A DNA stretch of 46,770 nucleotides from Pirellulales bacterium (GTDB lineage: Bacteria; Planctomycetota; Planctomycetia; Pirellulales; JACPPG01): positions 1 through 46,770 of the forward strand of contig DASXEJ010000082.1 in NCBI GenBank assembly GCA_036490175.1. The letters are read 5' to 3'. The translations under genes and the position numbers were made by a program. Each line of letters starts with the position of its first letter. The stretch's first letter is position 1. Shown in pieces: positions 7,743 to 16,337 of the stretch. Below the pieces are notes generated by a model. It saw only the letters and a list, made by a program, of their open reading frames with translations. It was not told where the DNA came from and ran no database searches.

Positions 7743-9326
7743 ATGCGCTTAAAGATCATTTTTTCGACAACGATCGCCTGTGCATGTGTCACGTTGAGTG
7801 GCATGCTCGCGGCCGCGCAGGAAAAAGCCGGGGCCGGCCTGGCCCAGACTATCGCAGCGATTGTGGACGACCAAACGTTTCTCGTTGCGCACGTCGACCT
7901 GGACGAGCTCGATGCCGGTGCAGGGCTCGATCGATTGAGCCACATATTGAAGTTGTCTGATAGTTATCTTGCGGCGCTATCGCTGTCGAAGATGGCGCTA
8001 GTCGATACGGTGTCCAAGCTAAAAAAATCCGGCGCGCAAGAACTGTTCTTGGTATCTAGCATTGCTGACTTACCGGGGGTGCCGTACGTTCTTGCCGTGC
8101 CAGTCGATGCCAAAACGGATACAGCTCCGATCGTTGCACAATTGGGTATTCCCCTGTTGCATGGCGCACAAGGCGCGGCGCATCATCGGGTAGGCAATCT
8201 GCTATTGATCGGCGGTTCCCAAGCGATCGAACGCTTGAAGAACATCAAGCCGACGCCGCGCCCCGAGTTGGCCGCCGCCTGCGACGCGATTGCCGGCAGC
8301 ACCGCAAAACTATTGCTGGTGCCGCCCGCCGATGTGCGCCGCATCATCGAAGAGATATTGCCTAACTTGCCCGCGCAACTTGGTGGAGGCGCGACTCGCA
8401 TCTTGACGCAAGGAGCATTGTGGGGCGCGGTCGGCTTTGACTTGTCGCCAAAAAAGATGGCCGCGCGTGCCGTCGTACAATCCGCTGATCCAGCGGCAGC
8501 CGTGGCGCTGAACGTCGAGCTCTCCAGAATATTGCAAGCCGTCGGACAAAGTTCCGAAATGCAGCGGCTCGTCCCCAAGTTCGCAGAGTTTGCCCAGGCA
8601 ATCAAGCCGACAGTCTCGGGCGATCGACTGACCTTGGAATTGAATGAAGCCAATGATGGATTATCGGCCCTGTCCTCGCTTCTGGCGCCACCGGTCGAAG
8701 CGGCGCGTGCTGCGGCAACACGTTACAGATCGACGAACAACCTGAAGCAGATTATGTTGGCTATGCTCAATTATTCCAGCGCCAACAACAACAGATTTCC
8801 TGCCCGTGCGAGCCATTCTGCGGATGGCAAGCCGCTGCTGAGCTGGCGGGTGCACATTTTGCCGTACCTGGTCGGTCGCGACGGTAATGCGCTTTACAAG
8901 CAATTCAAGCTCGACGAGCCCTGGGACAGCGAGCACAACCGCAAGCTGATCGATCGGATGCCGGATGTGTTGCGCAGTCCGCTGTCGACGGCCGGCGCCG
9001 GACAGACAACTTACGTCGTGCCGGTGCTAGAGGGGGGCATCTTTGGCGGCCGCGAATCTCTCGAATTCAAGCAAATCGTCGACGGTACAAGTAATACGAT
9101 CGCCGTCGTCGAGGCAGATGATGACCACGCCGTGGTGTGGACCAAACCCGACGATATCGAGATCGACGTTAGCGATCCGGCGCACGGGCTGCGGCGAGCG
9201 ACGATCAACGGCTTTCTGGCTGCCATGGCCGACGGTAGCGTGCGATTTCTCGCCGCCGATCTGGGTGCGGACATATTGAAGCCCGCGTTTACGGCAAACG
9301 GCAGGGAACCGGTTCGTTTGCCCTAA
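7743..9326 (+). CDS. Secreted protein with a DUF1559-like C-terminal domain
   Basis: This is a 527-residue exported protein; the signal peptide ends near GMLAAAQEK. AGGAG lies 7 bases before the ATG. Residues 25-310 form an unassigned alpha/beta domain (FLVAHVDLDELDAG, LPGVPYVLAVPVD). Residues 315-525 match DUF1559: VEAARAAATRYRSTNNLKQI, then LSWRVHILPYL, DGTSNTIAVVEA, and the closing MADGSVRFLAADLG that corresponds to the H-X9-DG region. Typical DUF1559 proteins start with a type IV pilin-like methylation signal; that part is absent here and the domain is fused to a different front end. It is last in the sigma/anti-sigma unit. Function is unknown. Confidence 0.87.
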   Translation: MRLKIIFSTTIACACVTLSGMLAAAQEKAGAGLAQTIAAIVDDQTFLVAHVDLDELDAGAGLDRLSHILKLSDSYLAALSLSKMALVDTVSKLKKSGAQELFLVSSIADLPGVPYVLAVPVDAKTDTAPIVAQLGIPLLHGAQGAAHHRVGNLLLIGGSQAIERLKNIKPTPRPELAAACDAIAGSTAKLLLVPPADVRRIIEEILPNLPAQLGGGATRILTQGALWGAVGFDLSPKKMAARAVVQSADPAAAVALNVELSRILQAVGQSSEMQRLVPKFAEFAQAIKPTVSGDRLTLELNEANDGLSALSSLLAPPVEAARAAATRYRSTNNLKQIMLAMLNYSSANNNRFPARASHSADGKPLLSWRVHILPYLVGRDGNALYKQFKLDEPWDSEHNRKLIDRMPDVLRSPLSTAGAGQTTYVVPVLEGGIFGGRESLEFKQIVDGTSNTIAVVEADDDHAVVWTKPDDIEIDVSDPAHGLRRATINGFLAAMADGSVRFLAADLGADILKPAFTANGREPVRLP

Positions 9327-9362
9327 ATGCCTGTTGCGCGGAAATCGTAACTGCCCCGATTT

Positions 9363-10469
9363 TCAGACCGCTTCGGCTTCGGTCGCCTCGCGCAAAAGGC
9401 TAGCCTGCGGGAAGTACTTATCCACGATGGCCGCGAAATCTTGCGGAGTTGCCATCTGTGAGACGCGCGTGCGAAATTCCCGCGCGCCGGGGCGGCCTTG
9501 GGCGTAGCAGCAGGCAAATCGCCGCATCAAGATCGTGCCGCGCGCCGGGCCGAAGCGTTCGCACACCAGCGCGTAATGATGCACCAATAGTTCTCGCTCT
9601 TCCGCCAGCGTCGGGTCAGGAGGCACGGGCTCGCCTCGTAGCGCCGCCTGCGCCTGGCGGAACAGCCACGGCTTTGACAGTGCCGCGCGCGCGATCATCA
9701 CGCCATCGACGTCGTAGCGGGTCAACGCGTCCACCACCTTGGCCGCCGAGTCCAGGTCGCCGTTGCCGATCAGCGGAATCCGCTTCAGGTAGGGCTTGAT
9801 CGCCGAAATTCGGTCCCAATCAGCCGAGCCCTTGAAAAAGTCCTGCGCTGTGCGGCCGTGAACCGTGAGTGCCGCGGCCCCGGCTGACTCGACGACCTGG
9901 GCGATCTCGAACGCCGTGATGTTGTCACGCGTGCACCCTAGTCGGATTTTGGCCGTGACGGGCGTGGGCGCGCAGGCCGCCACGACGCGCTCGACGATCG
10001 CGCCCACGCGGTCAGGGCATTTCAATAGATAGCTGCCACTTTGCGCCGCCACGGTGATCTGCTTGACCGGGCAGCCGAAGTTGATATCCACCACGCTGAC
10101 TTTGAATTCGTGTGCCAGCCGCGCACCGACGGCCGCCAACGTGCCTGGATCGTTGTCCCAAATTTGTACGGCCAGCGGGCGTGGCTCATCCTTGACGCCC
10201 CATAACCGATCAGGAAACTCGCCGTCGCGCTCGTCTTTGGCCAGAAAGCCGCGGGCGCTGACCATTTCGGTAGCTTGCAGCCCAGCGCCACCAAACTCAC
10301 GGACGATCTGCCGATAGGCGAAATTGGTGAAGCCCGCCATCGGTGCCTGTAGGACCGGCGGATCGACCACCACGTTGCCGATCATCAGAGGGCGCACAGC
10401 GCCGGAAGCAGCAGCGCTAGGAGGCCTGAGCGATGAGCGCTCGGCCGTTGGGGATTCCGATTGGGCCAT
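9363..10469 (-). CDS. dusB: tRNA-dihydrouridine synthase (DusB-like)
   Basis: This 368-residue flavoenzyme reduces uridine to dihydrouridine in tRNA D-loops. It shows the TIM-barrel Dus motifs: LQAPMAGFTNFAYR, ATEMVSARG, VDINFGCPVKQIT with the conserved Cys, VTAKIRLG, LTVHGRTAQDFFKG, IPLIGNGDL and VDGVMIARAAL, then a C-terminal helical domain. The first 28 residues before MIGNVVVDPP are not typical. An internal ATG at 10385 would give the usual start, but neither start has a clear ribosome site. Translation may be coupled to the upstream gene, whose stop lies 3 bases before this ATG. The family is certain; the DusB subgroup is less sure. Confidence 0.93.
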   Translation of the reverse strand: MAQSESPTAERSSLRPPSAAASGAVRPLMIGNVVVDPPVLQAPMAGFTNFAYRQIVREFGGAGLQATEMVSARGFLAKDERDGEFPDRLWGVKDEPRPLAVQIWDNDPGTLAAVGARLAHEFKVSVVDINFGCPVKQITVAAQSGSYLLKCPDRVGAIVERVVAACAPTPVTAKIRLGCTRDNITAFEIAQVVESAGAAALTVHGRTAQDFFKGSADWDRISAIKPYLKRIPLIGNGDLDSAAKVVDALTRYDVDGVMIARAALSKPWLFRQAQAALRGEPVPPDPTLAEERELLVHHYALVCERFGPARGTILMRRFACCYAQGRPGAREFRTRVSQMATPQDFAAIVDKYFPQASLLREATEAEAV

Positions 10470-10472
10470 GAT

Positions 10473-12677
10473 TCAACGATCTGCGTTTGCCCGTGACGAG
10501 GCGATTTCGTCCGCGGTCACCAGCGCCCGCACCAGCGACCCATTGGTCGTCGCCGGCGGAAGGACGATGCTCGCAAAGTTGGCTATCTCGACATTATAGT
10601 CGGCTAGCCGCGCCAAGAAGGCCGTCGTCTCTGTCGTTTGGGCCTGAATTGCCTTGAGGGCTTGACGAGTCTCGGTCAGTGCATCGCCGGAATCAAGCAC
10701 TGTAGATCCCCGAGCCTGATCGGCAGCAACCACGGCCGCGGCGCGCTCGGCAACCGTGCGACGCAACTGCGGAATCACGGCCGCTAGCCGTTGCACGTTT
10801 GGCGAATCCCGCACGTCGCGGGGCAAATCGGCCAGTTGCATGCGATATCCGCCGGCATGGGGAGGCGTTTCAGCCACCAGCCATTTGGCCGTAAGCGGTC
10901 GGCCGGCCGACATGGTCAGTGACCATTCGGCCCCCAGCCGATCTGCCTGAGCGCGACGGGAGTCCGCTTCGGCGGCCAACTGCGCGGCACGCACTAAAAG
11001 CATCGCTGGGCCAGCACCGCGCGCGCCGCCAATGTGCCCGACCGCGATTGTTGCCCCGAGGGCCTCGAATTGTTCGAGTTGTTGCGCGAGCGCCTGCGCG
11101 CACGCCGTATAGAACTGCGAGTGCCAATATGCTGTCAGGGCATCGCGTCGGCGCTCAACTGGTACTACCGCCAGGAAGTTTTCGAGCGAGATGGGCGTGA
11201 CGTTGGCGCTGGCTTCCGCCGGTTCCCAGCACAGTACCAGGGCCAGCTGTCGGGCCTGATCTTCAGCCGTCATCTGCCGTAGCGCAGGGTAAAGATACGT
11301 GGGCGTGCTCGCCGCCGGCGCGACATCAGCGGCGGCCGTGGTGGCTTGTTCGCTGCCCAGCGGACGAGCGGCTTCGTGCGCTTTGGCGTCACCAATGTTG
11401 ATGGGGGGTTGCATCGTGCCGCCAGCCTTGGTGACTCCTATGCGCGGCGGTTTGGGATCTTGTTCCTGCCGGGGTGGCTGCGTCGGTTGTGGCGGCGCCA
11501 ATGTCGGCTCGTTGCGTGCGGGTGCCGCGGGGTAGCCCGGCGGCGGCGCTAGCTGGATCTGCCCTTCGGGGACTGGTTGCAGGGGGCTCGCGGGGGGCAT
11601 TCCGATCTGTTGATTGAAGCCAGCGCGTTCTACACCGCCGGCCATCCCTGGGCTTGCCCCGGTCCCTCCGGCGATCGCGGACGGACGCGCCGAAGCCGAC
11701 GGCTTGATCAGCATCGAAGCGAGGCCCTGCGCATCCAAGGTGGGCGTAGGCGCCGACATGGCATACTCGGCAATTTCATAGTTGTAGACACGCACATCCG
11801 CCAAGAAGGCGCGCCGCTGTGACGCCAGATCATCAATCAACGTGAGCACGAGGGCCAGATCGCTGCGCCCTTCGAAATGCGATTCTTCGACGGCCTCGAG
11901 CGCATCCGCGGCCGCCTGCACCGCGACGGCCCGCGCGTCGATCGCACCGCGACGTATCGGCAATGTACGGTCAATCAGCACAGCGCGGGCCGGAATCGTA
12001 CGACCCGTGTAAACCTGCTCCAGCAACGTGCGGTAGGGGCCGACATGAGGCGGGTCAATCGGCAGCGGCAACGCTTGACCTGCAGGTAGACGGATGGCGC
12101 CAGCCAAATCGTATTGCGCAGCGACCAGGGCCAGTTCCGCATCCTGCAAGCGCGCTTTGGCCGCGGCCAGCCGCGTGGAGAGCATGTGCTGCTCGGGTGA
12201 TGGTTGCTCCTGCGGCGAGGTGGCTGGTTTCAGACGCTCGATCTGCTGATATTCGTCCCACGTGAAGTTGTAATCTGCCAACGTCTCGGCCAAGCGCCAG
12301 TAGCTCTCCGTGGCGCGCAATTGCGACGTGCGGTCCGATGCCGAGCGTAACACGTCAACCAGGCTCAGTGGCCGCCCGCGAACTTTGTCACCCTCGGGAG
12401 CGACCATGGCGGTGCTAAGAATGTCGAGCGGGGTGGTCCGCGACGTGCGCGGGCCGACAGCCACGAGTGGCGCTGCCGCGTTCGGTGCACTAGGTGCCTG
12501 CGCCTCGCCTTGACCGGCCGAAGGCTCGGAAACGGCTGCCGGCGGGGCTACATCAGGCGCGGCACGCTCGGCGGGCGCAGCGTGGCCGTGGTGCTGCTCT
12601 CGCGGGGCGCTCGGCAATTGCGCCGCCGGAGGCAGCTGAGCCAAAAAACCGCACAAAAGGAGATGACTAACGTACAT
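10473..12677 (-). CDS. Secreted TolC-like protein with two tandem copies of one module
   Basis: This product has 734 residues. The start at 12677 has GGAGG 8 bases upstream and opens with the signal peptide MYVSHLLLCGFLAQLPPAA; the longer frame to 12776 lacks both. Residues 105-307 and 497-703 are two helical modules with matching landmarks: ESYWRLAE/TAYWHSQF, VGPYRTLLEQV/AGGYRMQLADL, and the closing YNYEIAEYA/YNVEIANFA. The heptad-like Ala/Leu/Arg pattern and the YN-x-EIA ending resemble the coiled-coil helices of TolC-type outer-membrane efflux proteins. A Pro/Gln/Gly-rich linker (308-496) joins the modules. The dusB gene follows after 3 bases. The TolC relationship is an inference from pattern; no transporter genes are adjacent. 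Confidence 0.75.
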   Translation of the reverse strand: MYVSHLLLCGFLAQLPPAAQLPSAPREQHHGHAAPAERAAPDVAPPAAVSEPSAGQGEAQAPSAPNAAAPLVAVGPRTSRTTPLDILSTAMVAPEGDKVRGRPLSLVDVLRSASDRTSQLRATESYWRLAETLADYNFTWDEYQQIERLKPATSPQEQPSPEQHMLSTRLAAAKARLQDAELALVAAQYDLAGAIRLPAGQALPLPIDPPHVGPYRTLLEQVYTGRTIPARAVLIDRTLPIRRGAIDARAVAVQAAADALEAVEESHFEGRSDLALVLTLIDDLASQRRAFLADVRVYNYEIAEYAMSAPTPTLDAQGLASMLIKPSASARPSAIAGGTGASPGMAGGVERAGFNQQIGMPPASPLQPVPEGQIQLAPPPGYPAAPARNEPTLAPPQPTQPPRQEQDPKPPRIGVTKAGGTMQPPINIGDAKAHEAARPLGSEQATTAAADVAPAASTPTYLYPALRQMTAEDQARQLALVLCWEPAEASANVTPISLENFLAVVPVERRRDALTAYWHSQFYTACAQALAQQLEQFEALGATIAVGHIGGARGAGPAMLLVRAAQLAAEADSRRAQADRLGAEWSLTMSAGRPLTAKWLVAETPPHAGGYRMQLADLPRDVRDSPNVQRLAAVIPQLRRTVAERAAAVVAADQARGSTVLDSGDALTETRQALKAIQAQTTETTAFLARLADYNVEIANFASIVLPPATTNGSLVRALVTADEIASSRANADR

Positions 12678-13024
12678 CCCTGGATCCTCCAGGAGGGCGT
12701 TTAGCAAATGAACTGTGTTTCCAGCGTGACCGGTTACTGCCAAAGCGTCAACAGGCCCATAGCGAAAGCTGTCCAAGACGCGGGGCTGAGTCGTTCAGCG
12801 TGTCGCGGTCTACCGTCATTCGACTATGCAAGGACCAGTCAAACAGTGGACACGGCGCGGGAAACTTTGCGCAGCTTGCCTTGGCTCCATGCCGCGGCGG
12901 AAGTCGCTCGCGGTTGACGGGCACTCTTGAGCCGGGTGAGAATGCAGCTCGACGTTCGTCCCGGTGCGGGCTGAATGTTGCTCCAGATCCACGTCCCTTT
13001 GTCGCGTCTGAGGCAAAAAACGAT
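12678..13024. other. Divergent intergenic region
   Basis: These 347 bases separate two divergent starts (TolC-like protein and DUF6174 protein) and must hold both promoters. Open frames cross it on both strands but have no ribosome sites or recognisable content. I could not assign promoter elements. Confidence 0.5.
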
Positions 13025-13645
13025 ATGTCGTCGAGACGCGACGGTAAGAGCCTTCCGAGCGATGTAACCAACGTGACGCAGACGCGACGCCTGGGAGTTC
13101 GGTCGATCTTCCTTGGTTTCGCGGGCGGGTCGGTCTTGGCACTTGCTGTCTTGTTGGGGGTGCTGATCGCGCGGCGCGAGCCATCGGTGCCGATGGTCAC
13201 GCGTGAAGAATTGGCCGCCGCCGAGCGACTTTGGCAAACGCATGGTCCGGCCAGCTATACGATGGACCTGTTGATCGGTGGTCGGCAGCCCGGGCCGGTC
13301 CACATTGAAGTGAGTGACGGCACCGTCACGCGCATGACACGCGACGGGGTCACACCGTCGCAACGTCGCACTTGGGAATACTGGACGGTGCCCGAGCAGT
13401 TCGAGACGATCCGCCAAGATTTCGATTCCGCGGAGACCGCCGGTGGATTTGGCGCGGCGCCCGGCACGCAAACGATTTTAAAGGCCGACTTCGACCCGCA
13501 GTACGGCTACCCGCGGCGCTACCAGCGTTTCGTCCTGGCGTCCAAGACGCCTGCGCAGTCTCCGTCTCTCGCACCAATTGAGTCTTCAGCGGGCGCCGAT
13601 CTCGACGTCGACTGGCGCGTCACGCGCTTCGAGGCCGGGAAATGA
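13025..13645 (+). CDS. DUF6174 family membrane-anchored protein
   Basis: This protein has 206 residues. The ATG at 13025 is the nearest start to the membrane helix (about residues 27-49, SIFLGFAGGSVLALAVLLGV). The longer open frame to 12800 has no ribosome site and unlikely composition. The part outside the membrane matches the DUF6174 pattern: SYTMDLLIGG, VHIEVSDGTVTRMTRDG, a segment WTVPEQFETIRQDFD, and ADFDPQYGYPRRYQR. The family's function is not known to me. It lies alone, 66 bases ahead of the SDR gene on the same strand. GAGG sits 11 bases upstream, a weak site. Confidence 0.72.
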   Translation: MSSRRDGKSLPSDVTNVTQTRRLGVRSIFLGFAGGSVLALAVLLGVLIARREPSVPMVTREELAAAERLWQTHGPASYTMDLLIGGRQPGPVHIEVSDGTVTRMTRDGVTPSQRRTWEYWTVPEQFETIRQDFDSAETAGGFGAAPGTQTILKADFDPQYGYPRRYQRFVLASKTPAQSPSLAPIESSAGADLDVDWRVTRFEAGK

Positions 13646-13711
13646 CCAATCGCGGGCGGGCGCGAGTGGGCTCGATCCTTCGTCAGCACCTATTTTCGAG
13701 ATAATTGTCCG

Positions 13712-14530
13712 ATGCCCGATTGGCAGGGAAAAGTTGTATTGGTGACCGGCGGATCGAGCGGCTTGGGCCGTGCGATTGCCGCCGCGTTCGCGGCGCGCAA
13801 GGCGCGCGTGGTGATCGCGGCCCGCGGCGCCGAGGCGCTCGAGCGCGTGGCTGTCGAACTCCGGCAGCAAGGGCTCGACGTCACCGCGATCCCGGCCGAT
13901 CTGACCGACCAGGCATCGGTCGAGTCGCTCGTAGCTCAAGTCATTGCTGGCTTCGGCCGGCTCGATGTACTGGTCAACAACGCGGGGAGATCGAGCCGCC
14001 GCGCCGTCCTCGATACCACGCCTGAGGATTTTCAGGCGCTCATGGATTTGAATTTGCTCGGGGTGGTTCGTCTGACGCGTGCTGCCGCCAGCCATTTGCT
14101 CTCCTCCCACGGCCACCTGGTGAACATCGGGTCGCTCGCCGGCAAGTCGGCCACGAGGTACATGGGGGCCTATCCGGCCAGTAAATTCGCACTTAGTGCT
14201 TATTCGCAGCAACTGCGCTTGGAACTCGCGCCCCAAGGACTGCACGTGCTCCTGGTGTGCCCAGGTCCGATTGCACGCGACGAACCGCGCTCGTCGCACA
14301 GCGAGCGTGCCCAAGAGAATGTCGAGGGCATTCCGGAAAGTGCCCGAAAACCGGGGGCCGGCGTGAAGGTGACGCAGCTGCGCCCTGAAGATTTGGCCGA
14401 ACGCATCGTGCGCGCCTGCGAACGGCGAAACCCAGAGTTGATTGTGCCGGGCAAGGCGCGACTGCTCTTTGCAATCTCGGCACTTTCAGCGCGCTGGGGA
14501 GATTGGCTGGTACGGCGGATGACCAGTTGA
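13712..14530 (+). CDS. Short-chain dehydrogenase/reductase (SDR)
   Basis: This 272-residue protein is a classical SDR oxidoreductase with a Rossmann fold. Landmarks are the cofactor loop TGGSSGLG (12-19), Asp64 in PADLTD, NNAG (89-92), Asn114, and the catalytic triad Ser141, Tyr154 and Lys158 (IGSLAGKSA, YPASK). Arg38 in AARGAEAL suggests a preference for NADP(H), by analogy with the family. The C-terminal part (LIVPGKARLLFAISALSARW) is hydrophobic and resembles SDRs loosely tied to membranes. Substrate is unknown. The DUF6174 gene precedes it by 66 bases and may share its transcript. Confidence 0.92.
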   Translation: MPDWQGKVVLVTGGSSGLGRAIAAAFAARKARVVIAARGAEALERVAVELRQQGLDVTAIPADLTDQASVESLVAQVIAGFGRLDVLVNNAGRSSRRAVLDTTPEDFQALMDLNLLGVVRLTRAAASHLLSSHGHLVNIGSLAGKSATRYMGAYPASKFALSAYSQQLRLELAPQGLHVLLVCPGPIARDEPRSSHSERAQENVEGIPESARKPGAGVKVTQLRPEDLAERIVRACERRNPELIVPGKARLLFAISALSARWGDWLVRRMTS

Positions 14531-14604
14531 TGCGCCGCGACGCCTTGTGATTTATCGCCAGTCAGTCAGTGAATCGCGTTTAGCCGATAGCGTCTCGACG
14601 TCGT

Positions 14605-14892
14605 TCACTCGATGATTGTCGAAACATGCCCTTGCCGGTCGACCTTGGGTAGCACTTTGGGCTGGTAGATCTCGGTGTAGGCTTTGGCCTTACGGTGCAG
14701 GTCGAGTGCGTCGGTCGACTCCCAACGTTCGACGAGCAGAAACCGCGTTTCGTCGACCGTCGAGTGATAGACCTCGAACCGCAGGCAGCCGGGCTCAGCC
14801 CGAGAAAGGCGCCCCTGTTCGCGCAACAGTTCGCGAATTTCGGGAATGTCTTTGGCGTCCTTCACAGTTAACCAGATGTTGGCGCAGATCAT
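14605..14892 (-). CDS. Antibiotic biosynthesis monooxygenase (ABM) domain protein
   Basis: This 95-residue protein matches the ABM fold, a small dimeric ferredoxin-like barrel, over its whole length: MICANIWLTVKD, EIRELLREQGRLSRAEPGC, LRFEVYHSTVDETRFLLVE and RWESTDALDLHRK. Members include quinol monooxygenases and heme-degrading enzymes, and many act without a cofactor. It ends 74 bases from the convergent SDR stop. No signal peptide is present. Family is well supported; reaction is unknown. Confidence 0.85.
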   Translation of the reverse strand: MICANIWLTVKDAKDIPEIRELLREQGRLSRAEPGCLRFEVYHSTVDETRFLLVERWESTDALDLHRKAKAYTEIYQPKVLPKVDRQGHVSTIIE

Positions 14893-15123
14893 GGCAGGAA
14901 TCTCATTGGTCTGGTGACGATTGTCGAGTTCACAGTGAACCCGTTGGCAATGGAAATCGAATTAGCCTGGGAAGTTTTTTAGTCTATGGATTCCCAGGTG
15001 CCAAGAGACTGCCCAGGGCGATCTTTTCGAGTTGCTCACAACTGACCGTCGTCATGGTAAGCCCAGTACCCAAGTCGGCAAAAAGCGGCGGTTTCACAGT
15101 CAGTGATGCTTACCATCGTTGAG

Positions 15124-15846
15124 CTAATGTCGCGTCATAACCTGGTTCAGCAGCGGATTGAACCAGTTTTCGTACTGTGGTGAGCCCTCTTCGATCGTAC
15201 CCTCGCCAGCCTCGAACGATGTATTCGGCACAGTTGCCGCCACCTTGAGGATCGCCAGGCTGAGATTCGTCAGCTCGGCGACGTGTTCGGGCATCACCCA
15301 CACATAGACGCCGCGATAATGTCCCACGTAGCTCGCGCTATGTGGAACGTTGCGAAGCTTGCCGGCGCCCCACCAACAAGGCGTCATGTAGACGGAAGGG
15401 TCAATGTGATAGGCACTGTGCAGATACTCGGCGTGACGCTCGTCTTGGCACGAACCAGTGACCAACGAGGCGTACATAAAGCGCATGTCGGCAAGCTTGG
15501 GTGCTTGATAGACGGGCGCTAGACTCCAATTTTCGTTTCGCTGGCGTGAAGCATTCAGGCCAACTGCCTGATTGAAATAACTGAACGTGTTGAACGGAAA
15601 CGCCCAGTTGGACGAAGCGCCGACCGAACCGTAGTCCTTGATGTCGCTCACGCCACCGCCGACGCCAGCGAAATAAGGCATCGAGCCGGGATTGTTCACA
15701 AACATCGCAATGTTATCGAGAACTTGCTCATACTGGATGTCAGTCCAGGTTCGAGCCTGATTCAATGCGCTGCGACGCAACTGAAGGCTTGTGCACCCGC
15801 AGCAGACCAAAACCGCGCATCCCGTCGCGAGCAGTTTCTTCGCCAT
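15124..15846 (-). CDS. Putative lipoprotein of unknown function
   Basis: This product has 240 residues. The N-terminus MAKKLLATGCAVLVCCGCTS is a lipoprotein-type signal with Cys18 after CCG as the likely lipid site. The mature part begins with LRRSALNQARTWTDIQYEQV and contains aromatic, Gly-rich stretches (SMPYFAGVGGGVSD, FSYFNQAVGLN) and a Cys at either side of DERHAEYLHSAYHIDPS. The region ends with a helix NLSLAILKVAATVPN. I do not recognise the family. AAGG lies about 10 bases before the ATG. It is flanked by unrelated genes. Confidence 0.72.
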   Translation of the reverse strand: MAKKLLATGCAVLVCCGCTSLQLRRSALNQARTWTDIQYEQVLDNIAMFVNNPGSMPYFAGVGGGVSDIKDYGSVGASSNWAFPFNTFSYFNQAVGLNASRQRNENWSLAPVYQAPKLADMRFMYASLVTGSCQDERHAEYLHSAYHIDPSVYMTPCWWGAGKLRNVPHSASYVGHYRGVYVWVMPEHVAELTNLSLAILKVAATVPNTSFEAGEGTIEEGSPQYENWFNPLLNQVMTRH

Positions 15847-16337
15847 CTGGCACCGCCTTCTTCATTTGCCGCAATACGTCGTTCGAAATTTGAGGACGTT
15901 CCCCGGTCCCTTCTCACGACGCAGGAATAGGAGCACGCCGTCGCCGGCGACCGCGGGCAGGTCTACCGCTACCGAGGGGAAGGCGAGATTAAACCAACTG
16001 GTTCGCAGGCACCAAGTGCGATTTAACCGGTTTGCCTGTACATTGCGTAAGGCGCGTTGCATGCTCCCCCGAACGGGTTTGGGATGCGCACGACCGGCAG
16101 TTTGCATAAGGGGTCGTCGCACCGCGGCCGTCGTTTCGAGTCTGCCAGAACGTCGGGCAGCGTGCTATCGTCGGCGGTCATCAGGGACATTCCTGCCGCC
16201 GGCGGTAGCGAAAACCGGGGCAGGGGCGATTGCCAGTCCGCCCTTCGTTTGGCACCATACTGGCTTGCGCCCGGGACATATGGCTCGGGCTTCCATTGAA
16301 CAACGCCTGATTTCGTCCTTTTAGAGAACCTACCCCC
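15847..16337. other. Intergenic region upstream of xylA
   Basis: These 491 bases lie between divergent genes. A long minus-strand frame running into xylA is antisense shadow. At 16224-16243 the sequence GGGCGATTGCCAGTCCGCCC can form a short imperfect stem and resembles a dispersed palindromic element, but only one copy was seen. No promoter could be assigned. Confidence 0.45.

Noticed and set aside
16224-16243. GGGCGATTGCCAGTCCGCCC, a short imperfect stem resembling a dispersed palindromic repeat
   Set aside because: Only one copy was seen in the window, the stem has a bulge, and no flanking second unit is present.
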